Assembly: GCA_028565635.1 (NCBI GenBank)
Contig: JAOXYB010075388.1
Coordinates: forward strand, 1 to 23,537
Source: Phoronis ovalis
Taxonomy: Eukaryota; Phoronida; Phoronidae
Direction of reading: 5' to 3'
Length of the DNA stretch: 23,537 bases
Part shown: piece after piece, positions 1-7,341 of the stretch
Position numbering within the stretch: position 1 is the stretch's first letter
How the letters are laid out: each line of letters begins with the position of its first letter
Notes under the pieces: generated by a model
What the model was told of the DNA's origin: nothing
What the model saw: the letters and a program-made list of their open reading frames with translations, nothing else
The model's database searches: none
Position numbers and translations under genes: made by a program

Positions 1-39
1 GTTTAGGGATCCTCTCTTTTCCTACTAGTTTGTGAAAAT

Positions 40-205
40 CAAGAAAGGTATTTTTCAAGAATCACTGCCCAAAAAATGACAACCCCCCCTTTCGTGGTGC
101 TCAAAAATTCATGACCCCTCCTTTTGCCTGGCACAAAAATTCGGGCCCCCCCCCCCTGTTTGCACCACCACCCCCCCCCCTGTGGTAATTTCTGACCAGT
201 CCCTA
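40..205. repeat. C-rich low-complexity repeat (G-rich on minus strand)
   Basis: C runs at 83-89, 146-156 and 171-180 are separated by related A-rich phrases (caaaaattcatgacc, then caaaaattcggg). This suggests decayed units of about 40 bp. The minus strand carries runs of 7 to 11 G and could form G-quadruplexes. Read on the minus strand, its edge (ttagggactggtcag) resembles ttagggctgttccag at 23463 on the plus strand, so both may belong to one dispersed family. No coding potential is seen. Confidence 0.5.
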
Positions 206-238
206 ATTCAACTTAATTGTCATGAGCGAAGAAGTAGG

Positions 239-880
239 TCACAAAAAGTTCTGTAGATTACAAATGGATAAGCCAGTTTCCAGTTTGTGAAGCTCTTGCG
301 TCATCCCTAAAACCATGTGAATATACTTGCACACTACATGGAACAGAAGGTTTTGCGATTCATGTTCATCAAATCTGGACAAATCTCCTACAAAATCATG
401 AACTCTGAAGGTGCATCCAATATCTTACAGCTAGATCCATCATCATATATGGCTCGTTAACAGTTAATGACTTTTCAAGACATGTCTCATACAATTCTTG
501 CTTAGTCTTGAAAGAAAGTTCTGAGTACAGCATGCATAATACGGCCTACAGTGTTATTATATGTGCTTCTTTTCCCCTCTTAACATGTTTCCCTTTAGAA
601 TCTACTTAACAGTAAGGGGCCATTCATGCTTGCTTCAATCCACAATCGTCAATTAATTGTTCTCAGCTTGGCCATAACCATATGAAGCACAATTTGTCTG
701 AGAATGACAATGCTCAAATCATTCTTGCTCAGTTGTAAATCTAGGGTCAACACAGTTTTTTTTACCAGCATCTACAACTTTTGAGTTTATACCCTGACAT
801 TGATTTAAAGCAGTCAATAGTGTTTGCCATTCATCAGCAGGATAGGTCTCATTGGTGGTGTTCTGTTTGCAGTAGAGCCA
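239..880 (-). pseudogene. Decayed coding relic or unrecognised exons, minus strand
   Basis: Two stretches read open on the minus strand and look protein-like. One runs from 880 to a TGA at 719-721 (about 53 codons; it includes NETYPADEWQTLLTALNQC). The other runs from 424 to a TGA at 239-241 (61 codons; it includes HDFVGDLSRFDEHESQN and TQELHKLETGLSICNLQ). Between them, several frames keep coding-like text interrupted by stops, for example FEHCHSQTNCASYGYGQAEN after the first TGA. No start codon opens the first stretch. No family was recognised, so no function is given. It could be a pseudogene, an old transposon gene, or genuine exons of a gene whose splice sites I could not define; AG dinucleotides do occur upstream of both stretches. 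An open frame of this length is uncommon but not exceptional in DNA this AT-rich. Confidence 0.35.
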
Positions 881-1628
881 TTTCTTTTATGCAAATTAAG
901 TAGTTAATTGTGACATTAATTTAAACTTTGATCAACTCTCAGTAGTATTAAAAATAGCATACACGTATATGTCATTGTTTAGTAGATATTATGAATTAAA
1001 AAGGGAAAATAAGTCAATTATTTACATCAAAAGTAAAAAATCTTCATTTTTAGCAAATAATGCACTCAATAACCCCAATAAAATGTCATTTAGTACATGT
1101 TTGGTAGCTTATCTTATGGAACTGTCAAAGACAGCTGTTTTGTACAATTTTTATTTCTTTTGAAATTAAAATGTAACTTTAAGCAAATTTTTTCGATTAG
1201 TAGCACATATGCACTTAGTGATCCCCTAAAAAGGGCCTCAGCAGGGGTTACCAGAGTGGCACCAAAGTTTTTCTTATACTTGAACGGCCCAATAAACAAG
1301 ATTTCTTCGGTTTCTTGGGTCTCTTGCTTTCATTAAGAAATTCTCACTGGAGCTAAAATGTGACCATTGGCCGCCTGACTATATGACGAGTCGCAGTATA
1401 CCCCGACAGTATACATGTCCATACATGCATGCTCGAAAGGCAATTGAACGTCACGTGAAAATTCCAGTACGAAAAAGATTTGGATTGAGTACTGAAATCA
1501 TTTTATTCAATTTTAGAACATGCAAAGTTAGAGACCTTGAAAAAAACACCGAACAAACAACGACGTTATTCAACTCAGGCAAGTATGATTGATGTTAACG
1601 GAAGCACCCACCGAGTCAGTTCCCCACA
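881..1628. other. Intergenic, no supported feature
   Basis: AT-rich DNA with short unconvincing open frames on both strands (969-1163, 1097-1336, 1383-1592). None has a recognisable motif or a credible splice context. A perfect E-box palindrome tcacgtga lies near 1451. Confidence 0.5.
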
Positions 1629-1867
1629 ATATCTGTTCCCCAGTCAAGTCTGGCTGGCTGGCAAACCTATGCTGTTCATCCAGCTGGTAATGGGGAACAG
1701 ATCAGATTCTCCACATCAACACCGCTAAATGATTTATTTAAGAGCGAAACCCCATGAAACAACATCTTTTTTAGCAAATTTCAGCTGGCAGATAGAGTTC
1801 ATCCGCATTTTTAGCTGGCTGGAGAATTAAAAAAAAATCAGCTTGCTGGTGAGTGGGGAACAGATAT
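1629..1867. mobile_element. MITE-like element with terminal inverted repeats
   Basis: The left end reads atatctgttccccagtc (1629-1645). The reverse complement of the right end (1851-1867) reads atatctgttccccactc, giving 16 of 17 matching bases. An inverted copy of the core, tggggaacagat, occurs internally at 1691-1702. Phrases with ctggctgg and agctggctgg sit just inside the two ends. The element is 239 bp with no open frame of note, which fits a non-autonomous DNA element. No clear target-site duplication was seen, so family assignment is not possible. Confidence 0.5.
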
Positions 1868-2197
1868 GGCTTTCCAAGCTACATTACCAAATGGTTTAGC
1901 GAAGCATGAAACATGTAAAAAATAAGTTTGGTTTACTGTATAAAGGTATAAAAATTATCCTCATTGGGTGCTTCTGCTATACCCCCATACTCTGTAACAA
2001 GCATCATTGGCAATTAATTTATTATATTCCATAATCAACAACTACTTACAGATAGGCTCAACTACGACAGCTAGCAAAAAGTCTGGACGAAAAGTGCAAC
2101 AAATATATGGCTACTGTGATCACTGCTCAGAGAAAACACAAACTATTTTTACACCAAGTTTTGACTACGCGATACCGGAACTCCGCCAATAACTACG

Positions 2198-2223
2198 GGG
2201 AAATCCCAGAACGAACCAATCAG
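2198..2223. promoter_or_regulatory. Orphan kappaB site next to a CCAAT box
   Basis: GGGAAATCCC at 2198-2207 matches the kappaB consensus GGGRNNYYCC; it is preceded by one more G. CCAATCAG, a strong NF-Y type CCAAT box, follows at 2216-2223. No promoter-proximal gene is recognised on either side, so its target is unknown. Confidence 0.35.
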
Positions 2224-3241
2224 ATATAGGCGAGAGTAGACAAAGAAGGCGATGTTAATAATCATGAATGCACCTGCAGGTGCGTATGAATAGATTTGAC
2301 CAAGTAATCGATTCGTGCTATCAGGCATGCATTATATACATGTACATTCAGTTTGTTTATGTAATCACAGCTAAACGTTTTTTTTACTTTTTACCACAAT
2401 AACACGCGTATGTATTTTAATGATGGGAAAAATTCCTAATATGTGTGTCATTGTGGAATATATATTATATTTTGTTATATTATTTCAGAAATAGGATTGG
2501 GCGAAATAGAAGATAATTATGAAAACAGAATTTTCGTTTAGTGCTTACACTATAACTTATACTTACGCAAAGCGTTTTAACATTTATTTTATGATATTTC
2601 AATTAGAGTACAGAATGCATATTTTTTTTTTAGTCGAATATGACACATACATTACGTTAATAAGTAAATGAACGTCGTCGTTTAAAATGTAATATTTCAG
2701 TCTGAAACTTAGGACTAATTAAATATTAAGTTGTATTCTACAAACGAAACTACCTATTACTATTAATGCGTGTCTATAGATTATATGGTAAATTAATGCC
2801 ATACTGCAGAGATAAATCTATTGCATGCAGAATAAATACCGCAAATACTGAGATGATCAGACTAGGTGATATTTGGTACCTTGCGAAATAGAGTTGTCGT
2901 AGTCCCGTAGGTCTGATATAAATAAAAGAAAGATGAATATATATATATATAATATAAAATGAAGTGACACAGTACTGGCCATCTGAAGTTGTTTAGCTAT
3001 GTGTGGGTTTTTTGCTATTTCCGCACGATGTAATTTATCACAGAATGCACACTACAAACTCTATGATATATTTCCCGGGGTATACGCGTTTACTTTTTTT
3101 TTTCAAAACCTATGTTCACGCATGTGGACCCACCCTTTACACAAGTAACCCCCCGGAATATATATTTTCACACCTGATGTTACGTAATGTCAAGCATCAA
3201 AGATATTGTAACTACACATGCACTGAACATTCTCTAATCAG

Positions 3242-3250
3242 TAAATAAAT
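3242..3250 (-). promoter_or_regulatory. Candidate AU-rich element in bZIP 3' UTR
   Basis: On the minus strand this reads ATTTATTTA, two overlapping AUUUA pentamers 76-84 nt past the bZIP stop codon. AU-rich elements are typical of short-lived fos and ATF3-type mRNAs. In DNA this AT-rich the motif may be chance. Confidence 0.25.
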
Positions 3251-3325
3251 ATGTAATCTATTAGAAGTCTCTATAATATGAGAGTACGTTTTTATACTCA
3301 AAGTGTTCTCTATTAGTATTCGCGC

Positions 3326-4662
3326 TTAATGTTGTCCCAATTGAGCCAAACTTTGGTATTCATTGCTAGTTGGACTAAGCTGGTAAAGTTCTGATTGATC
3401 ATGCTCTGTCTCAGTCACAGCGAATGGAGATAACAAAAGACTGGACGTCGGCTGAAAACTAGGTCCATCAGCCAAAACGCATGTTGTTAAATGATCGTTC
3501 ATTGCTTGATGGAGTTTTTTAGCCTTCGTTTTCCATTGCTGTACTTGGTATTTTAGCACCGTGTTTTCACTCTGCAAACGATTGTTATCCTGAAACAACA
3601 ATGCGATAACTCGTCAATGACTCGTTACCAAAACTGATCAAAGGAAATATGTTCATGTAGATATTGGGTAGAATTTGAAACAGCAATATTGGAGTACTAA
3701 ACCATTATTAGTGAGTTGTTGAAATGTTGGTCACATGTATAAAGGAACTCGAACGCTTCAATACGTACTATCTCTAAAATCTAATGAAATAATTATAAAA
3801 AAAGTATTAGGTAGATGAATCCCATATTCACATATTTCTAGTTGCCGTAGTCGTAGATCTATTTGCGAATACTAATTTTATCGCAATATCGATTTGAGTA
3901 TTTGCTCCTACTTCTTGCAATCGTTGCTCTTTCAGCTTTTTATTTTCTCGACATCTTTGGGATGCGAGTCGATTTCTTCTTCGTAGGTGTTCTTCTTCAG
4001 ATAGGGTTGATGACTCATCATCCAACAGTGACTCGGACGTGTTCTTTAAGAATAAAAAAGCGAGATAAAATATGAATGTCATGAGCTAAAACAATCCAAT
4101 CAATTTTCTTCATACAGTTGTTCATGACTGCTCTGTCGCTTTCTATAGGCTGTTTCAAAGAACGAATGTGACGGACTATATAACCTACTAACAGCAAAGT
4201 AGAGGGCACAGTTACGGCCGGTACCTTTCATCACTTAAACATGTTCACCGCGTTTTCTAAAACCTGTTTATTCTCATATTAACACATATCAATAAACATT
4301 TTTCTTCTAATGTCACTATTGGTAAAAACCAAAATAAGAAATGAAATTACTATACAATCATAACTTTACGCAGGGGTCACTGTAAAATACAGTAAAATGG
4401 AATCGCAAAACCAGGATTCCTGCTACGATATAATTACATGACTATTATATAAATGGAAGCTAGGGAATACAGACTTTATAAAAGCGTACAAAACTAAACA
4501 GAAAATAATAATTTAAGAGTAGAAAGAAAACCACTCTGTTACCTTCTCATCTTTTTTGTTAATATCAAACGTGATCGTGATCGAGTCGTATCTTTCTGTT
4601 GAATTGATTCCTTCAACTACAGCAGGCAATCCAGAGGAATCGCTTTTACTGGAGTCTCCCAT
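3326..4662 (-). CDS. bZIP transcription factor, AP-1-like (Fos/ATF3/JDP2/BATF type), three exons, complete
   Basis: The coding exons on the minus strand are 4662-4543, 4043-3912 and 3589-3326: 516 nt, 171 residues, all phase-0 junctions. Donors are GAGAAG|gtaaca and CAAGAA|gtagga; acceptors are cttaaag|AAC and gtttcag|GAT. Residues 1-57 are Ser/Asp/Glu-rich. The basic region is at about 58-80 with the DNA-contact signature NRLASQRCR starting at N64. The zipper has d-position residues L82, L89, L96, W103 and L110, with Asn at two a positions. The Leu register is correct only when exons 2 and 3 are joined, which confirms that splice. The zipper is followed by HLTTC (117-121), like the H..C cap after Fos, JDP2 and BATF zippers. 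The Ser-rich tail ends at 171. This family binds TRE/CRE-like DNA as dimers in the nucleus. The usual second Ala of the contact motif (N..AA) is Ser here. No canonical AATAAA lies close 3' of the stop. The exact subfamily is unresolved. The start ATG is the first of exon 1 in frame; an upstream exon cannot be excluded. Confidence 0.85.
4011..4017. promoter_or_regulatory. Consensus AP-1 (TRE) heptamer inside bZIP exon 2
   Basis: TGACTCA on the plus strand (TGAGTCA on the coding strand) is the exact AP-1 site. It lies in codons for Asp-Asp-Glu-Ser-Ser of an AP-1-like gene. It may be coincidence, since coding constraint alone explains it. Confidence 0.2.
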
Positions 4663-4783
4663 TCCAATAGAAATCTTTCTTACTCCACGACATGCGGTGA
4701 ATAAAGAACAATATATTATTTTGGATATTTTTGGAATACAGCTGGGCGGTGGGGTGGTGCCGAATTTAACTCAATCTAGACTA

Positions 4784-4887
4784 ATTTATATTGGGAAATC
4801 CCAGATTACATTATTTTTCCGTGACATCATTGAGTACTGTATAGCAATATGTTGCCATTATTATAGTTATTATGGTGGGGAAATCCC
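4784..4887 (-). promoter_or_regulatory. Putative bZIP promoter: TATA-like box and two kappaB sites
   Basis: Reading toward the bZIP start at 4662, GGGATTTCCC lies at 4887-4878 (preceded on the plus strand by another G). A second copy is at 4802-4793, and TATAAAT is at 4790-4784. Both kappaB decamers fit GGGRNNYYCC, are identical, and lie 85 bp apart. The proximal one is separated from the TATA-like box by only 2 bp. A start site near 4755-4760 would leave a 5' UTR of about 95 nt. The sequence match is direct; use by Rel/NF-kappaB proteins is inferred. Confidence 0.5.
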
Positions 4888-6646
4888 ACAATCCTGCTAT
4901 ATATTTGCTAAAAATTAACAATTGAATTATAAGTCCAAGCATAGAATTGCTTGGAATAAGTGCATTGATTGTATTTGTTTGCACATTATCAACGATGGTA
5001 AATTTCGGAAAACCACAGTTTCCGTACGAAGGAGAAAATTCAAGTCAGCATAGAGATTTAGCGTGGTTATACTAAACCACAAAAATAAACTTCATATTAT
5101 ACGCCGTCACATGCCTGGTCACAAGATTTAATATTTAAGACTGAATTCCCTTTTGTGCAGAAATCGGCAGAAATCCTTAGAGAGGTGCTACCCATACTAT
5201 TTTTGGGCGGTATGAGACCAAAGTGGAAGTTTGAATTGTATAGTATAATGCTTCTTTTTTTAAAATTGCTTCCTTTAATTTTCTTTATGATACCTGCTTT
5301 AAATAATTTCTTCTTCCTCACAAACTATTTGATTGTACCGGCTCAAGTTTTTTAACCGAATATTGCTGGAGTAGATCACTTAAAATAATTTAATTTATTT
5401 CTTTTTTCATTATTCATTATTTCAATATAAACAGAATACATAAATACGGAGTACGAAAATAACAAAATTATGAATAACAATACATAGCAAAGATAATGGA
5501 GTTAATATATCAGATATATAACGTGATGAATAGTTTTCTTTGCAATGTCCCTAGAACGTATGATAGATTATCATCAATTTCAGCAAACCGAATTTTCCAT
5601 TTTTAGTAATACGGTTTTATCAATACACAAAAAAATAGTAATCAGGTTCTTTAATTAACACCATTTAACCAAAAAATGTTTGGGGCAGGGAAAATTTATA
5701 AAAACCTGATTAGCTTTATAGACCCTGCTGCACTCTCGGCTCCAACATTTTGGGAAGTACCTCCAGGCCAGCTGCACACAACTATTTTCAAATAAAACTT
5801 GAGTATGTCCTGGGTATGTAATCTAAAGTTATATAATAATAATTCGACACCCAAGGCAATCCCTATGAATATGCCACTGGATTTTTATTTCCTAGTCAGT
5901 CTTACATCATTTTTTTTATTTAAAAGTTTATTTAGGATTATAAGGATATTTACATTATTTAATTTGTCCGATATCTTTAATGACAATCCGGCAATGTGTT
6001 TTACCACGGACAACTTACGTAGTAATATTTAAATTTACATTTACTTATACTTTACTAGCCTGTGTACAGGCTGAGGAAGGACCCCTGAAAGGACTAATTA
6101 TATATAAGGATTTAATATATTGATACTTGACAATTTTGATAATTTTACTCATAGTTCGTCATTTATAACAGTACTATCATTATTAGTACTGAAATAAAAA
6201 AATATAAAATTGGGGTTTTGGGGCCTTTATGGTATCAAACTATCAAAATTTAAATATGACTAAATATAAGTTACACAATTGAAAAAGTATAATTTATCCA
6301 TCACTTTAGACAATTTGAGTGAAAAAAATAATCATTATTCAGACTGAGTCCAGTCTAATATTTTACTTCCTTTTCAACCGGGTTTATGGACCGAATTTGG
6401 TCGAATCTCTTATATCCCACCACCGTTTACCTCACGAAGCAGAAAAGCATATAAATCATCGCATTTTTACCTCTCAAACTCCGGCTCAAACTCCTAATCT
6501 TACGGTAGCTTCGTCTATAAACGCAGCTACGATAACATACACAAAATTTGAATTGAGAAGTAAGAAATTAAACTATAAAATATTAAAGTTTTAAACGATA
6601 TTTATGGGATATTTAAGTTGGTAGGGGTGTGCCCGGGGTGTGCGGC
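4888..6646. other. Divergent intergenic region, bZIP side
   Basis: No gene is supported between the bZIP promoter and the dyad array. Small dyads include CCAAGCA/TGCTTGG (4935-4954), cggaaaac/gtttccg near 5006-5024, and AGCCTGT-gt-ACAGGCT (6057-6072). Open frames at 5097-5355, 5799-6032 and 6319-6594 have no recognisable domains. Confidence 0.5.
5639..5754. repeat. Nested imperfect inverted repeats
   Basis: taatcaggtt (5639-5648) is answered by aacctgatta (about 5703-5712). ccaaaaaatgtt (5669-5680) is answered by aacattttggg (about 5744-5754), and ggcaggg by ccctgctg. The two dyads interleave, which suggests a decayed foldback element. No target-site duplication was found. Confidence 0.3.
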
Positions 6647-6647
6647 C

Positions 6648-6664
6648 CAGGGTAAAAAACCCTG
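6648..6664. repeat. Short perfect hairpin at the edge of the dyad array
   Basis: CAGGGT (6648-6653) and ACCCTG (6659-6664) form a 6-bp stem with an AAAAA loop. It lies directly against the first unit of the array and uses the same CCCTG letters, so it may be a rearranged edge unit. Confidence 0.35.
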
Positions 6665-6985
6665 ACCCTGTGGTAAATAAAGATCACCAAAATATAACCT
6701 GTCGTAAATGAAAAAAAAACATGAAAAATATACCCTGTCGTAAATAACTCTCCCGAAATAGATACCCTGTGTAAAATTCACTTGTAAATTATATACCGTG
6801 TGGTAAATAAATATGGAAAAATTTACGAACCTTAATTTTTCATACCTGTGGTAAATACGTTTTCCAAGAAATACACCCTGTTGTAAACGAATATTTTTTG
6901 ACAATAATTATATCCTGTGGTAAATATCCAACAAGAAAAGCATACCCTGTGATAAATAAAGCTTGAAAAACATACCCTGTGGTAA
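6665..6985. repeat. Degenerate array of ten ~32-bp units with a dyad core
   Basis: The core ataccctgtggtaaat recurs ten times with unit starts near 6665, 6697, 6732, 6764, 6795, 6844, 6874, 6912, 6944 and 6974. Spacings are 32, 35, 32, 31, 49, 30, 38, 32 and 30 bp. The core is a quasi-palindrome, TACC-CTGT-GGTA. Between cores a weaker gaaaa phrase recurs and the rest varies. Minus-strand open frames here (6602-6904, 6832-7086) only translate the repeat in shifting frames. Most likely it is a decayed minisatellite or the subterminal repeats of a mobile element. It lies about 350-670 bp upstream of the RPS29 start codon. Confidence 0.75.
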
Positions 6986-7316
6986 ATGCGGGAGCTGAAA
7001 AAAGGGGACCTATTGGGCGGCACATCTATATAGTGACTTTGAATGGCAGTATCCCCCCTGGGATTGTTGGCTACAAGACCTCTCAACTAAATCTCCCACT
7101 AGAGAGCGCTAGTACAAAATAGTACTATAGTGATTAAGGTAATATAAACCTTTTCAAAAAGCTAATTTACGTAAACAAGACAGTTATAGGATATATTCAA
7201 CCAAGAACTTAATTCTTGGTTATTTTCTAAATTATACAGTGTACAAAAAATTACAAGAAGTTCAACGTTCATGCACTTTATAGCAAAACATCATTGATTA
7301 TGGTAACCATGCTCGT
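6986..7316. other. RPS29 upstream region
   Basis: The region contains a perfect hairpin AACCAAGAA-cttaa-TTCTTGGTT (7199-7221), about 100 bp before the putative start site, and gagagcgcta near 7101. No convincing TATA box is placed. TATA-less promoters are common for ribosomal protein genes. Confidence 0.4.
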
Positions 7317-7341
7317 CCTTTCTTGCTGAGCCGCCATCATG
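7317..7341 (+). promoter_or_regulatory. TOP-like start and strong Kozak context of RPS29
   Basis: The pyrimidine tract cctttctt (7317-7324) lies 15 bp before the start codon and looks like a 5' TOP, the translational control element of ribosomal protein mRNAs. The start context is gccgccatcATGG with A at -3 and G at +4. The exact cap site is inferred. Confidence 0.5.

Larger units (their letters stand above)
1868..3325. other. Intergenic spacer 3' of the bZIP gene
   Basis: No gene is supported. It holds an orphan kappaB/CCAAT cluster (2198-2223), a perfect 14-bp palindrome gcacctgcaggtgc (2270-2283), an AT dinucleotide tract near 2936-2951, and a perfect PAR/C/EBP-type bZIP palindrome TTACGTAA (3180-3187). 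The 61-codon open frame at 2007-2192 contains a CDHC pair but matches nothing I recognise. Confidence 0.5.

Noticed and set aside
2007-2192. Plus-strand open frame of 61 codons with a CDHC pair
   Set aside because: No second zinc pair, no recognised family and no supporting splice context.
4556-4918. 120-codon open frame on the plus strand
   Set aside because: It is antisense to bZIP exon 1 and its promoter, with no motif, and its start lies within the coding exon of the minus-strand gene.
5097-5355. Open frames on both strands
   Set aside because: No domain, signal or splice evidence; the length is compatible with chance.
6665-6985. CRISPR-like array of repeats with variable spacers
   Set aside because: Repeats are short and degenerate, spacing is irregular (30-49 bp), there are no cas genes, and the surroundings are an animal genome with introns.
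6602-7086. Overlapping minus-strand open frames of 61-100 codons
   Set aside because: They only translate the ~32-bp repeat in drifting frames (FTTG, YLPQ and IYHR all come from the same core).
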